64,000 bases of DNA from Cellulophaga lytica DSM 7489 (lineage in GTDB: Bacteria; Bacteroidota; Bacteroidia; Flavobacteriales; Flavobacteriaceae): NCBI RefSeq assembly GCF_000190595.1, contig NC_015167.1, positions 3,642,501-3,706,500 on the forward strand, written 5' to 3'. The translations under genes were made by a program, and so were the position numbers. Positions within the stretch are counted from its first letter, which is position 1; each line of letters opens with the position of its first letter. Below the pieces are notes generated by a model that saw nothing but the letters and a program-made list of their open reading frames with translations, was not told where the DNA came from and searched no databases. This document shows, piece by piece, positions 51,587-61,541 of this stretch.

Positions 51587-52690
51587 ATGAAAAACATTGT
51601 ACTAATACTAACCTTTTTGCTTGCTGTAACTACAAATGCACAAGTAAATTACTTAATGTGGGAAAACGTAGATACACAACGTTTTGGTAAAGAAACATTA
51701 TTTAAAACTGATAATAAAGTTTTAAACGGAAGCTACAAAATTGCAGAAAACAGTGGTGCATATACAGAGGTGACTTTTGCAAATGGTAAAATGGTTGGCA
51801 CTAAAAAAAACTATGATTTTTCTGGTAATTTGGAACAAGAAATGGTTTTTGATGAAAACGGAAAAGCCAATGGAAAAAGTACATCATACTACACAAATGG
51901 TGATGTTTTTGAAGATTTTAATTATAAGAACGGACTTAAAGATGGTGAATGGAAAACCTATGATAAAAAAGGGAAAGTACAACGTTTAGAAAATTACAAA
52001 AAAGACTTAAAAGACGGTAAATGGGTTACCTATTTAAAAGATGGAAATATGGGTACTAAACTGGTAGAAACATCTTTTTACAATGCTGATAAAGCAACTG
52101 GTAAATGGTCTCAGAAAACAGAAGACAACCGTGTAATTTGGGAAAAAGAATATACCGCTCCTAGAAATTATATTAAAAAAGAATATTACCCAAATGGAAA
52201 ACTAACTTCTGTAGAAACATATGTAAATAATAAAAAAGATGGGATTAGTACATATTATAGCTCTGCCGGACTTTTATTAAGCGAAAGAACATATGCTGCT
52301 AGTTACCCTATTACAGAAACTAGTTTTTATGATAACGGGAATAAAAAAGAAGTAGTAAACTCAAAAGACGGTTATAAAGATGGTTTGTACCAAAAATATT
52401 ATAAAACCGGAAATCTTGTTACAGAAGGTCATTTTAAAATAGGATACAAATCTGGCGAGTGGAAACACTACAACAGTGATGATATGCTAAAAATAACCTA
52501 TACATATGCAGACGGAAGAAGAAACGGAATTGCTAAAACATATAATGAAGCAGCAAAAGTAGAAAGTGAAGGATTGTATAAGAATGATGAAAAAACAGGC
52601 GCTTGGAAATATTATAAATTAAATGGTAAAATTTCTAAAGAAATTGAATACAAAAATGACAAAGTAGTTTCAGAGAAGACTTATAACTAA
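51587..52690 (+). CDS. Secreted MORN-repeat (YwqK-like) protein
   Basis: 367 residues. Signal peptide MKNIVLILTFLLAVTTNAQ. The rest is about a dozen MORN-like repeats of about 22 residues with the pattern YxNGxxxGxWxxYxxxGxL (examples: GLKDGEWKTYDKKGKVQ, GYKSGEWKHYNSDD, KTGAWKYYKLNGKIS). Such extended beta-hairpin proteins occur widely in Bacteroidota and are sometimes annotated as YwqK-type antitoxins. There is no toxin next to it, so a toxin-antitoxin role is not supported. Confidence 0.82.
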   Translation: MKNIVLILTFLLAVTTNAQVNYLMWENVDTQRFGKETLFKTDNKVLNGSYKIAENSGAYTEVTFANGKMVGTKKNYDFSGNLEQEMVFDENGKANGKSTSYYTNGDVFEDFNYKNGLKDGEWKTYDKKGKVQRLENYKKDLKDGKWVTYLKDGNMGTKLVETSFYNADKATGKWSQKTEDNRVIWEKEYTAPRNYIKKEYYPNGKLTSVETYVNNKKDGISTYYSSAGLLLSERTYAASYPITETSFYDNGNKKEVVNSKDGYKDGLYQKYYKTGNLVTEGHFKIGYKSGEWKHYNSDDMLKITYTYADGRRNGIAKTYNEAAKVESEGLYKNDEKTGAWKYYKLNGKISKEIEYKNDKVVSEKTYN

Positions 52691-52735
52691 AATTTTCTAA
52701 TCAACTTAAATTTAAAAAAGAGGATAGCAAAGGTT

Positions 52736-52743
52736 TATCTTTG
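52736..52743 (+). promoter_or_regulatory. Candidate -7 box (TATCTTTG) of the dus gene
   Basis: Fits TAnnTTTG and lies 18 bp before the ATG, giving a short 5' leader. Confidence 0.5.
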
Positions 52744-52761
52744 TTACTTTAAAACCAATTA

Positions 52762-53709
52762 ATGTCATACAAACTATTATCGTCTCCTTTACAAGGCTTT
52801 ACAGATTATAACTTTAGAAATGCACATCAAAAATTTTTTGGTGGTATAGATACCTATTATGCGCCTTACATTAGGTTTAATAAAAAAATGGTAATAAAGG
52901 GCTCTTACCAAAGAGATTTAAATCCGGAGGTAAATACATCTTTAGACCTTATACCACAAGTAATGACGGCAGATGCAGATCAATTTATATTTGCTATAAA
53001 ATACATACAATCTTTAGGGTATAAAGAACTTAATTGGAATTTAGGTTGTCCCTACCCTATGGTAACCAATAGCGGAATGGGATCTGGACTTATTTGTAAT
53101 CCAGAGAAAATAGACCATATTTTAGACCGTGCACATAGTGAAACAGATGTTACCGTTTCTATGAAAATGAGACTAGGATACGAGAATAGTAATGAAATAT
53201 TAGAGTCTTTTTCTGTACTAGATAAATATCCTCTAAAAAGTATTGCTATACACGCCAGGTTAGGCAAACAATTATATAAAGGTGGTGTAGATTTACAAGG
53301 TTTTCAAAAATGTGTAGATGTTGCCAAACATACATTGTATTATAATGGTGATATTACTACTGTGGCTCAATTTAAAAAAATGAAAGAACAGTTTCCTAGC
53401 ATACAACATTTTATGATTGGACGTGGATTAATTGCAGATCCGTTTTTACCAAGTATGATAAAAAACAACTCAACAGAATATCCTAAAGGTAGATGGCAAA
53501 TTTTTAAAGAATTTCACGATACTATTTACCATCAGTATGATGAATTATTGTCTGGACCAACACCAATAAAAATGAAAATGTTAGGATTTTGGGAGTTCTT
53601 TTCATTAGCAACTAACAACCCAAAAAAAACATACAAAGCAATAAAAAAGGCTGGTAACCAATTTAAGTACAAACAAGCTGTAGCAGATATTATTAAAGAC
53701 CAAAGATAG
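52762..53709 (+). CDS. dus: tRNA-dihydrouridine synthase family protein
   Basis: 315 residues, FMN-dependent TIM barrel. Landmarks: start LLSSPLQGFTDYNFRNAH, NLGCPYPMVTNSGMGSGL (catalytic Cys in GCP), VSMKMRLGYEN, the His pair region AIHARLG and FMN phosphate loop FMIGRGLIADPFLP. The C-terminal helical domain binds tRNA. The subgroup (which uridine is modified) cannot be fixed from sequence; it is close to the DusC-like forms of Bacteroidota. Transcribed from its own promoter. Confidence 0.93.
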   Translation: MSYKLLSSPLQGFTDYNFRNAHQKFFGGIDTYYAPYIRFNKKMVIKGSYQRDLNPEVNTSLDLIPQVMTADADQFIFAIKYIQSLGYKELNWNLGCPYPMVTNSGMGSGLICNPEKIDHILDRAHSETDVTVSMKMRLGYENSNEILESFSVLDKYPLKSIAIHARLGKQLYKGGVDLQGFQKCVDVAKHTLYYNGDITTVAQFKKMKEQFPSIQHFMIGRGLIADPFLPSMIKNNSTEYPKGRWQIFKEFHDTIYHQYDELLSGPTPIKMKMLGFWEFFSLATNNPKKTYKAIKKAGNQFKYKQAVADIIKDQR

Positions 53710-53734
53710 AATTTAAATAAATACCTAATGTAAT

Positions 53735-54448
53735 TTGAAATTTACTGCTTATAAATACAGAATTATTAAAGAAAAACTTTCTATAACAAAACAAATAGTT
53801 TATTCTAGTTATGCTCTTTTTGTTTTTGGATTCATAATACTTCTTTTAAATACTAAATTTCCTTTAACCGATAATATTCTGCCAATAATTGCTCCCATAT
53901 TTATAATTTCTATTCTATTTTTTGGTGTAGCACATATATATCAATTTTATGATTATGAATTAATTAACTGTGCAAAGGAAGGACATATAGAGTTTAGTAC
54001 TAATGAATTTATTATTGATTACAATAATAAAATTAACTATGAAGATGTTACTGACTTAAAAATTAATATAGATGCCTATTACGGACAAACTATAAACCAG
54101 TATTACAGAAATCCTATAGAAAAGAAGAGCTTAGGTGTAAAAAATACAATAGTTATTGCAACTTGGAATAAATCTTTTACATATAACTTTAAATTAGAAC
54201 ACTCCATACATACAATAGAACTAAAAAAAACAATTTTTAATTTAGTCTTAAGTGAAAAATTAGGTATCAAAGATGCCAAAAAACTTATTAAATTAATACC
54301 TTCAGATTTTAACAAAACCGAAGATTATAAAGCATTTGTAATTAAGCAAATAACCTCTAAAAAAATTAATTGTACAGAAGGGCTACTATTACACGGTTAT
54401 AAAACAGATAAAGAAGCTAAAGAACTAAGAAACAAGTATTGTGTTTAA
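53735..54448 (+). CDS. Membrane protein of unknown function
   Basis: 237 residues, starting with TTG at 53735 (no in-frame ATG close by). Two transmembrane helices near the N-terminus (about 22-42 and 48-68) are followed by a cytoplasmic part that looks PH-like at first (IEFSTNEFIIDYNNKINYEDVTDLKIN). A helical tail ends HGYKTDKEAKELRNKYCV. It is the first of four uncharacterised genes in a row, 16 bp before the next. Confidence 0.6.
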   Translation: MKFTAYKYRIIKEKLSITKQIVYSSYALFVFGFIILLLNTKFPLTDNILPIIAPIFIISILFFGVAHIYQFYDYELINCAKEGHIEFSTNEFIIDYNNKINYEDVTDLKINIDAYYGQTINQYYRNPIEKKSLGVKNTIVIATWNKSFTYNFKLEHSIHTIELKKTIFNLVLSEKLGIKDAKKLIKLIPSDFNKTEDYKAFVIKQITSKKINCTEGLLLHGYKTDKEAKELRNKYCV

Positions 54449-54464
54449 TTAAAAAGAAAAGCTA

Positions 54465-55556
54465 ATGTCAATGATTATCCCTTTATTACTCGTTTTATTT
54501 TTTGTACTAATATTTTTTACTGTTAAAGCATTAAAGAAAAACAAAAAAGGCATAAGTAATTTAGAGGTTGCTATATTTGTTTTGTATTTACTTTCTTTTC
54601 TCTTATTTGGTCTTGGTATACTTACACACGTACACCAGCATACAGAAGCCATAGACCCTATAGACCCAGAATGCTATATACCGTTTGGCGGCAAACACAT
54701 ACTAACACTTATTGTTTATTTTATTTTCTTTAATATATCTGCTGGTTTTATTTGGATTAAAGGCCGTAAACTGCCTCCTTTATCGCTTGTATTATTCTTA
54801 GTTTTTTTAGTAATAGGATTATTTATTAATACTGCTATACTTATACAAATAACACATCATAACTTAGATAGCTTTGGCATTTATGCAGAAAACACAGGCA
54901 CATTTCTTTTTATTTTTACACCTGCTTTAAGTTTAATTATTGCAATAGGACTTCTTTTTAAAATAGTTAGAGAAGAAAAAATACAAGCTAAAGACAAAGT
55001 TTATAAAAATAAATTTCTTAATTATTGCAATAGCTTTTTAGCTAGTAAATTTAGCGAGTCCGTTTGGGCTCTACTACTTTTTATTCCTGTTTTTATTTTA
55101 ATTACAATAGTATTATTGTTATTTGGGCAAGATGTAAATTCTATTACTAAGGTTTTTACAGAAACTACAACTTGGGCTTTTTCACAAAAAATGCATCCTC
55201 CTATTCTAGACCATAAAGGTCATTATTTATGCACTGTAGCCGCTAAAGGAGATCCTAAAATTGTAAAACCTATTCGTTTAGGAAAAAGGCATAAAAATAT
55301 TATTATTGTAAACAGGCAGTTACAGATTGCCAATGCCTTTGAAGAAATGATTACTGATATATCTCCAGGTTTACACTCTTTTATCAGAAAAAATTATGAC
55401 AAGTATGGTTATAATCTTTCTTTAAAAATTAACTCAAAAATAGGATCTAATATTACCTATATTTTAATGAAACCCTTGGAGTGGATTTTTTTAATATCAT
55501 TATACCTACTATGTGTTAATCCAGAAAAAAAGATTAGCAAACAATACCATTTATAG
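54465..55556 (+). CDS. Polytopic membrane protein of unknown function
   Basis: 363 residues. Six or so hydrophobic helices (about 2-20, 36-55, 80-97, 107-127, 145-165, 200-222) are followed by a soluble domain (GHYLCTVAAKGDPKIVKPIRLGKRH, DISPGLHSFIRKNYDKYGYNLS) and a last hydrophobic segment near residue 345. It resembles the DUF6688 group, from memory and not verified. Likely co-transcribed with its neighbours. Confidence 0.65.
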   Translation: MSMIIPLLLVLFFVLIFFTVKALKKNKKGISNLEVAIFVLYLLSFLLFGLGILTHVHQHTEAIDPIDPECYIPFGGKHILTLIVYFIFFNISAGFIWIKGRKLPPLSLVLFLVFLVIGLFINTAILIQITHHNLDSFGIYAENTGTFLFIFTPALSLIIAIGLLFKIVREEKIQAKDKVYKNKFLNYCNSFLASKFSESVWALLLFIPVFILITIVLLLFGQDVNSITKVFTETTTWAFSQKMHPPILDHKGHYLCTVAAKGDPKIVKPIRLGKRHKNIIIVNRQLQIANAFEEMITDISPGLHSFIRKNYDKYGYNLSLKINSKIGSNITYILMKPLEWIFLISLYLLCVNPEKKISKQYHL

Positions 55557-55572
55557 TAACTTAACTAACCAA

Positions 55573-56844
55573 ATGTCTATGAAAAACATAAAACTATTAA
55601 TTCTCTTATTATTTACAACTGTATTTGCTAGTAAAGCACAAAGTATTGAAGAATTTATAAGCAATAAAGCTTCTGCAACTTGTAATTGTATAGAGAATAT
55701 AGATTATATAGACAGTCAAACAGATTTTGAATTAAAACTAAAGTCTTGCGCTGCGCTTAGTGCAAAAGATTCTACTAGAGTACTTAAACAAACAACTTTT
55801 AACGAGTATGATAATCTTTTACAATCTAAATTATTTGAAAATTGCACTGCTATAGAAACTAAATTAACAAAGCTTAGAGAAAGTTACTTAATTACTAATA
55901 TGGACTCTTTATACAACACAGAAAAACAATATAAAAACATAGAAGAAGGCTTACTAGGTAGTTATGGATTATCTTTTGGTAATAGATCTCCAGAGGGTAG
56001 CCCAACATTATTTCTTTACCATAATAATAAATATGTAATAGTTTCTTTTGGAGAAGTACAAACGGGCACTTGGCGCGTTGTAAAAGAAAAATATTTACAT
56101 TTAAATCCTAATAAAACTAAATATCCTTTTAGTGTATACGGTCGTTACAACCCTAGTATTGGAGATTCTACTAAAACCTCTTTTTTGGGTGATAGATTTA
56201 GTTATAGAACATTAATTACATACAATAAAACTACTAAAAGCCCTGTAAACTTAACTCCTATTTTTAACAAAGATGCCAATTGTTTTGATTTGCCCTACAT
56301 ACATAAAACAGCTAGTGTGCCCCAACAAATATCGTTAGCATTTAATCAATCTTATGAAGAATCTGAAGATCAAAAAATAACACTATACAGTTTTAAAAAC
56401 ACTACTAATTTTAATGACTTTATTATTTTTGAGTATACAAGAGCAGAAAATAAAATGCCTATTAGAGTTTTAATAGATGGTAACAAATTAGTATTTGGAA
56501 AAAGGCAAATAACAGAAAAATCTGCTTTACCAAAACCAGGCTCTGAAAATGACTCATTCATAAAAGAAATGTCTGCCATTAACTTTACTCCCAAAACTAT
56601 GTATTATAACTTTGGGTATAAAGAGTTTAAAAGTGAAGAAATAAACTCTAAAAGTTACAAATACAATAAAAAGCTAAATAATTATAAATACAAAGGAAAA
56701 GTTCCGCGTACTTACGAAGAAGAAACAAGTGATTATCACAACTTTTTACAAGTTAATAAATATGAAATGTTACAAGATGTAACACAACAACAAAAGCAAT
56801 TTAAAATAAATAAAAAGTCTATAATTTACACAGTTTGCGATTAA
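55573..56844 (+). CDS. Secreted protein of unknown function
   Basis: 423 residues from ATG 55573 (an ATG two codons later is equally possible; the open frame reaches back into the previous gene). Signal peptide ending VFASKAQ. An N-terminal helical part with three Cys (TCNCIEN, LKSCAAL) precedes a beta-rich middle with GLLGSYGLSFGNRSPEGSP and a Lys/Tyr-rich C-terminus. The segment FGEVQTGTWRVVKEKYLHLNP suggests a lipocalin-like barrel. No family recognised. Confidence 0.65.
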   Translation: MSMKNIKLLILLLFTTVFASKAQSIEEFISNKASATCNCIENIDYIDSQTDFELKLKSCAALSAKDSTRVLKQTTFNEYDNLLQSKLFENCTAIETKLTKLRESYLITNMDSLYNTEKQYKNIEEGLLGSYGLSFGNRSPEGSPTLFLYHNNKYVIVSFGEVQTGTWRVVKEKYLHLNPNKTKYPFSVYGRYNPSIGDSTKTSFLGDRFSYRTLITYNKTTKSPVNLTPIFNKDANCFDLPYIHKTASVPQQISLAFNQSYEESEDQKITLYSFKNTTNFNDFIIFEYTRAENKMPIRVLIDGNKLVFGKRQITEKSALPKPGSENDSFIKEMSAINFTPKTMYYNFGYKEFKSEEINSKSYKYNKKLNNYKYKGKVPRTYEEETSDYHNFLQVNKYEMLQDVTQQQKQFKINKKSIIYTVCD

Positions 56845-56868
56845 AAATAAGCTATAAAAAAAGATAAA

Positions 56869-57501
56869 ATGGGATTAAGTATTACCAGCGGCATTTTAGC
56901 TGACTTTATAAATAATGAGCCTGAGGGCTATGAGGCATACAAAGCTGAATTTGACCAAGTAAATAAGTTACTAGAATTAAATGGCTACAAACCACATTTA
57001 GAACCTAATGAATTAGGTGTAGATCCGTTACACGTTGGTGGCTTTCCGTATTCTTTTCTTCATTATTTAAGACGGTTTTTTGCATATCATATGAATGATG
57101 AAAATTGGACTCCTATTCCTTTTGATGAAAATTTAGATCCTGCAGCAGATACCATTGTAGAAGAAGAATCTTCTATGTTTTATAGTCACCTTTTAGTACA
57201 CTCAGACTGCGCAGGGTATTATATTCCTATAGATTTAGAAGACGTTATTTTTGATACAGATGAATATCCTGTTACTGGTGCAATGATTGGTTCTTCTTAT
57301 GGTTTATTAACAGATTTAAAAAGCGTTGCAAAAAAGTTAGGTGTAGAATTAAATGAAAATTTAGAAGTACAAAACAAAGAAACTCTCTATAAAACTATTG
57401 ATAATCAAGGTGATTTTTGGATAGAAAAAATAGTATGGCTAACACTTTATGAAGCTGCTAATTATAGTATAAAAAATAAAACAGCTATTGTTTTTAATTA
57501 A
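56869..57501 (+). CDS. Soluble acidic protein of unknown function
   Basis: 210 residues without signal peptide. Features: LNGYKPHLEPNELGVDPLHVGGFPYSFLHYLRRFFAYHM, then a very acidic middle (DPAADTIVEEESS) and HSDCAGYYIPIDLEDV. Last of four unknown genes, 24 bp after the preceding one, with a strong terminator behind it. It resembles immunity-type proteins in size and charge, but there is no toxin gene to support that. Confidence 0.62.
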   Translation: MGLSITSGILADFINNEPEGYEAYKAEFDQVNKLLELNGYKPHLEPNELGVDPLHVGGFPYSFLHYLRRFFAYHMNDENWTPIPFDENLDPAADTIVEEESSMFYSHLLVHSDCAGYYIPIDLEDVIFDTDEYPVTGAMIGSSYGLLTDLKSVAKKLGVELNENLEVQNKETLYKTIDNQGDFWIEKIVWLTLYEAANYSIKNKTAIVFN

Positions 57502-57531
57502 TATCTATAAAACTACATTTTATTATAATTT

Positions 57532-57563
57532 AAAAGCCTCAATTACATATAATTGAGGCTTTT
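57532..57563. terminator. Bidirectional terminator, 13-bp stem
   Basis: Perfect arms 57532-57544 and 57551-57563 (AAAAGCCTCAATT / AATTGAGGCTTTT) between convergent genes. Confidence 0.93.
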
Positions 57564-57595
57564 TAGCAATAAAAATATAATTACAAACTATAACT

Positions 57596-59872
57596 TTACA
57601 ATGTAAAATCTTCTTCTAAACTTGTATAAGAGCTTCCTCCCACAAAAACTTTAAACTCACCTGGCTCTACTATAAACTCTCCTTGATTGTTAAAAAAGCC
57701 TAGTTCTTTATTTGTTAGTTTTAATGTAATGGTTTTGGTTGTATTTGGCTCTAACTCTACCATTTTAAAACCTTTTAACTCTTTTACCGGTCTTGTAACA
57801 CTCGCAAATAAATCTCTTATATACAATTGTACAACCTCTTTACCTTTGTACTCACCTACGTTAGAAACTGCTACAGAAACTTCTACCTCTTCATTGGTTA
57901 ATTTGGTCACTTTTAAATTTTTATATGTAAATTTTGTATAGCTTAAACCGTGCCCAAATGGATATAACGGCTTGTTACTTTCATCTATGTAATGAGACCA
58001 AAAAACAATATCAGGATTGTCTGTAGATGGTCTTCCTGTATTTTTATAGTTGTAATAAATTGGTACTTGACCAACGTTTCTAGGAAAAGTCATTGGCAAT
58101 TTACCGCTAGGGTTATAATCTCCATACAAAACCTGTGCTACAGCATTACCAGTTTGTGTGCCTAAATGCCAAGCTTCTACTATTGCAGGTATATGTTCAT
58201 CTGCCCAAGTAATAGCTAAAGGTCTTCCGTTATTTAAAACCAAAACTATATTTTTATTAACTGCGTAAACAGCTTCTAAAAGTTCTTGTTGTACCCCTGG
58301 CAAATCTAAACTTGTTCTGCTACGAGCTTCACCACTTTGGTAACCGTGCTCACCCAAAACCATAACAACTACATCTGCATTTTTAGCAGTATTTATAGCT
58401 TTAGAAAATTCACTTTTATCTGTAGTATTTATTTTTAATTCAAAAGCAAATTCTGCTTTACCAATAGCAACATCTGCCCCTTTTGCATAGGTAAGTGTAT
58501 TGTTTGGGTAATTTTTCATTCCTTCTAAAACAGACACTGCAGTACTGTCTTCTGCTGCAATTCTCCAGCTTCCTAAAGGACTAGTTTTATCTGCTGCTAA
58601 GGCACCAATTAAAGCAATTTTTTGTCCGTTTTTCTTTAAGGGCAATAAATTGTTCTCGTTTTTAAGTAATACAATAGATTTTTTAGCTACATCTAAAACT
58701 GCTTCATTAATTGCTTTGTTGCCAGTTACCTCTTTTTCTCTTTCTTCATTACAGTACTTGTAAGGGTCATCAAAAAGTCCTAGCTCGTACTTTACTTTTA
58801 AAATTCGCTTTACAGCATCATCAATAAAATCTACAGAAACTTTGTTTTCCTTTACTAGCTTACTCAATTCTTCTACGTAGGCATAAGACTCCATATCCAT
58901 ATCAGATCCAGCATTTGCTGCTAACTCTGCTGCTGCATTTAAGTCTTTTGCATAACCGTGAGCAATCATTTCTTTAATAGATCCCCAGTCTGAAACCACA
59001 AAACCATCAAAATTCCATTTATCTTTTAAAACCTCTCTTTGTAAAAAAGCATTTCCTGTTGCAGGTATTCCATTTAACTCATTAAAAGAATTCATAAATG
59101 TTTTTACACCAGCATCTACACTTGCCTTAAACGGAGGGAAAATTATATTATTTAAGGTAGATGTACCTACATCTACCGTATTGTAATCTCTACCAGATTC
59201 TGAAAATCCGTAACCAGCAAAATGCTTAGCACAAGCCACAATTGTAGCCTTATCTGCTAAATTACTACCTTGAAAACCCTGCACACGAGCCACAGCAATT
59301 TTAGATCCTAAGTATGTATCTTCACCTGCTCCTTCCATAACACGTCCCCAACGAGCATCTCTAGAGATATCTACCATAGGGGCAAATGTCCAATTTATAC
59401 CTGCTGCAGAAGATTCTAATGCAGCTATTTCTGCAGATTTTTTAATGGCATTTAAATCCCAACTAGCTGCTTCTGCTAAAGGTATTGGACTTAGTGTTTT
59501 ATATCCGTGTATAACATCAAAACCAATAATTAAAGGAATACCCAGTCTAGTTTCCTCTACTGCTATTTTTTGTACTGCTCTAACATCTTTAACTCCTGTA
59601 ACGTTTAGCATAGAACCTACATAACCTTTACGTAAATGCTCGTACTTTTTAGCTGCATCACCATCTTTTGGAGTTGGGCCTGTTACGTCCCAAAAACCAT
59701 TGTATTGATTCATTTGTCCAATTTTTTCTTCTAAAGTCATTATAGCAAGTATAGAATCTACTTTTTTATCTATACCTAAACTTTCTGAAGCACTTTTAGA
59801 CGTTGCATTAGTACAAGATAGTATACCAATTGCAAAAACAATTGATATACTATATATAACTACTCTTTTCAT
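57596..59872 (-). CDS. bglX: Glycoside hydrolase family 3 beta-glucosidase (lipoprotein)
   Basis: 758 residues from ATG 59872; the frame to 59899 would overlap the upstream gene. Lipoprotein signal with lipobox GILSC. GH3 N-terminal barrel with GFDVIHGYKT, KHFAGYGFSE and nucleophile Asp in GFVVSDWGS. GH3 C-terminal domain (VVMVLGEHGYQSGEARSR contains the probable acid/base Glu). A fibronectin III-like domain ends the protein. It would cleave glucose from beta-glucan oligosaccharides delivered by the GH16 enzyme encoded just upstream. Confidence 0.93.
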   Translation of the reverse strand: MKRVVIYSISIVFAIGILSCTNATSKSASESLGIDKKVDSILAIMTLEEKIGQMNQYNGFWDVTGPTPKDGDAAKKYEHLRKGYVGSMLNVTGVKDVRAVQKIAVEETRLGIPLIIGFDVIHGYKTLSPIPLAEAASWDLNAIKKSAEIAALESSAAGINWTFAPMVDISRDARWGRVMEGAGEDTYLGSKIAVARVQGFQGSNLADKATIVACAKHFAGYGFSESGRDYNTVDVGTSTLNNIIFPPFKASVDAGVKTFMNSFNELNGIPATGNAFLQREVLKDKWNFDGFVVSDWGSIKEMIAHGYAKDLNAAAELAANAGSDMDMESYAYVEELSKLVKENKVSVDFIDDAVKRILKVKYELGLFDDPYKYCNEEREKEVTGNKAINEAVLDVAKKSIVLLKNENNLLPLKKNGQKIALIGALAADKTSPLGSWRIAAEDSTAVSVLEGMKNYPNNTLTYAKGADVAIGKAEFAFELKINTTDKSEFSKAINTAKNADVVVMVLGEHGYQSGEARSRTSLDLPGVQQELLEAVYAVNKNIVLVLNNGRPLAITWADEHIPAIVEAWHLGTQTGNAVAQVLYGDYNPSGKLPMTFPRNVGQVPIYYNYKNTGRPSTDNPDIVFWSHYIDESNKPLYPFGHGLSYTKFTYKNLKVTKLTNEEVEVSVAVSNVGEYKGKEVVQLYIRDLFASVTRPVKELKGFKMVELEPNTTKTITLKLTNKELGFFNNQGEFIVEPGEFKVFVGGSSYTSLEEDFTL

Positions 59873-59879
59873 ATTATTT

Positions 59880-61529
59880 TTATTGATAAACTCTAACATA
59901 ATCTATTTCCATAGAATCCTGAACAAAACTAGGGTCTACCGTTCCCCCTAAAGTACCACCCATTGCTACATTTAAAATCATAAAAAAGTCTAAATTAAAC
60001 GGCGTACTATCTGTGTTTGCATACGTTAAAAAAACAGTATCATCTACTAATATTTTTATTTCGTCTGTTGTCCACTCTACACTATAATTATGAAATTCTG
60101 TTGTAGATGTTTCATTGGCTATTTCATTTGTAAACGCATTACCAGCAAAAGCATCAGGCTGGTGTAGAGCTCCAGAAGTTTTAGATTTATCTTGGCCAGT
60201 TTGTTCCATAATATCTATTTCTCCACAATTAGGCCAGCCTACTTCATCAAAATTAGCTCCTAACATCCAAATTGCAGGCCAAGTACCTTGTGCGGCAGGT
60301 AATTTAGCTCTTACTTCTACTCTACCATATGTAAACTCACTTAAGTTTTCAGACTTTAACCTAGCAGAAGTATATCCTCCATTTTCTGCAATTGCGGTAA
60401 TTTTTAATAACCCGTCTTCTACAATAACATTTTTAGAGTCATTAGTATAAGTTTGCAGTTCTTGGTTTCCCCAACCACCAGCACCTAAGTCATAACCCCA
60501 CTTAGTAGCATCTGGTGCTCCATCATCGTTAAACTCATCAGACCAAACTAAGTTTGTAAAAACCGACTGAAAAGAGTCTTCTGCTGGACTAGTTTGAAAT
60601 TTATGATACCAATACAATTCTGGGCTTAAACCATCTTGAGTTCTTACATACATTTCTGTATCTGATATCTCTAAAATTTCATAAGAAGAAGAGCTTACGT
60701 AATACCCCATAAAAGCATTGTTAGAAAAGTTCATAACCGTACCTCTTGGTCTAAAATCTGGATCTGGAACTGTTTCCCAATCTATACTTGTTGGAGCTAA
60801 TGAAACAATACTTGTTCCAGAAGTATCAAACTCAAAACAAGCGTCTTCGCCAGCATTTTGCCCTACTATATCTTGGTGACTAGCATTAAAAAAAGTACCA
60901 CTATTATTATTTAACTGATAGGTTAATTGTCCGTCTGCGGTTAGGGTAAATATTAGCTCATCATCACACAAACAATTGCTAATTTCAATACCACATTTCT
61001 CAAACGGTTGTGCAGCAAAAAAAGAAGGAAACCAAAAAGCATCTGGAGCAATATCTGCATTACCACCAACACCTAAATGTGCAACTTCTGATGCTGCTAA
61101 ATACCAAGTTCTAGTAGAACCTCCTGTTAAAAACTGTTTTACTTCAGGGTCATCAAAAGAGCTAAAAACTTCTACATCTACAGATGTGCTAGAAGACAAG
61201 CCTCCTGTACCAATAGCATTTACAACCACTGTAAATGTATTTACACCAACAACACTAAACCTGTGTGTAATTTCTCCAGAGGGAGACACTTCACTAATTC
61301 CGTCTCCAAAATCAAACTTATAACTAATAGCATTAGTTGCATTTGCTTTTAAAGTAACAAAACCGCTACCATCTCCGTTAGGGTTAGCCTCGTCTACCCC
61401 TACAACAGTAGCTTCTAATGTTACATTAGTTGGAGCAATAATACCCCCTATAGTTGCATCATCTTCCTGACAAGAAAATAATAGCAATACCGACAGAAAG
61501 AATATCATATTATATTTTATTGTTTTCAT
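59880..61529 (-). CDS. Glycoside hydrolase family 16 endo-beta-1,3-glucanase (laminarinase), PKD-containing lipoprotein
   Basis: 549 residues. Lipobox LLFSC, a PKD domain (about 30-120, SYKFDFGDG), a module with WYLAASEVAHLGVGG and a Cys cluster (about 140-310) like the repeated modules of the next protein, then GH16 (about 320-549). The catalytic motif is GEIDIMEQTG (E-x-D-x-x-E) with WPAIWMLGANF and the end MEIDYVRVYQ. Extracellular enzyme cutting beta-1,3-glucans such as laminarin. It is 7 bp upstream of the GH3 gene. Confidence 0.92.
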   Translation of the reverse strand: MKTIKYNMIFFLSVLLLFSCQEDDATIGGIIAPTNVTLEATVVGVDEANPNGDGSGFVTLKANATNAISYKFDFGDGISEVSPSGEITHRFSVVGVNTFTVVVNAIGTGGLSSSTSVDVEVFSSFDDPEVKQFLTGGSTRTWYLAASEVAHLGVGGNADIAPDAFWFPSFFAAQPFEKCGIEISNCLCDDELIFTLTADGQLTYQLNNNSGTFFNASHQDIVGQNAGEDACFEFDTSGTSIVSLAPTSIDWETVPDPDFRPRGTVMNFSNNAFMGYYVSSSSYEILEISDTEMYVRTQDGLSPELYWYHKFQTSPAEDSFQSVFTNLVWSDEFNDDGAPDATKWGYDLGAGGWGNQELQTYTNDSKNVIVEDGLLKITAIAENGGYTSARLKSENLSEFTYGRVEVRAKLPAAQGTWPAIWMLGANFDEVGWPNCGEIDIMEQTGQDKSKTSGALHQPDAFAGNAFTNEIANETSTTEFHNYSVEWTTDEIKILVDDTVFLTYANTDSTPFNLDFFMILNVAMGGTLGGTVDPSFVQDSMEIDYVRVYQ

Positions 61530-61541
61530 TTTTTTATCTTT

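Noticed and set aside
51587-52690. YwqK-type antitoxin of a toxin-antitoxin pair
   Set aside because: The protein is secreted, consists of MORN repeats, and no toxin gene is adjacent.
57596-59899. Upstream start at 59899 for the GH3 gene
   Set aside because: It overlaps the GH16 gene, whereas ATG 59872 directly starts a lipoprotein signal peptide.
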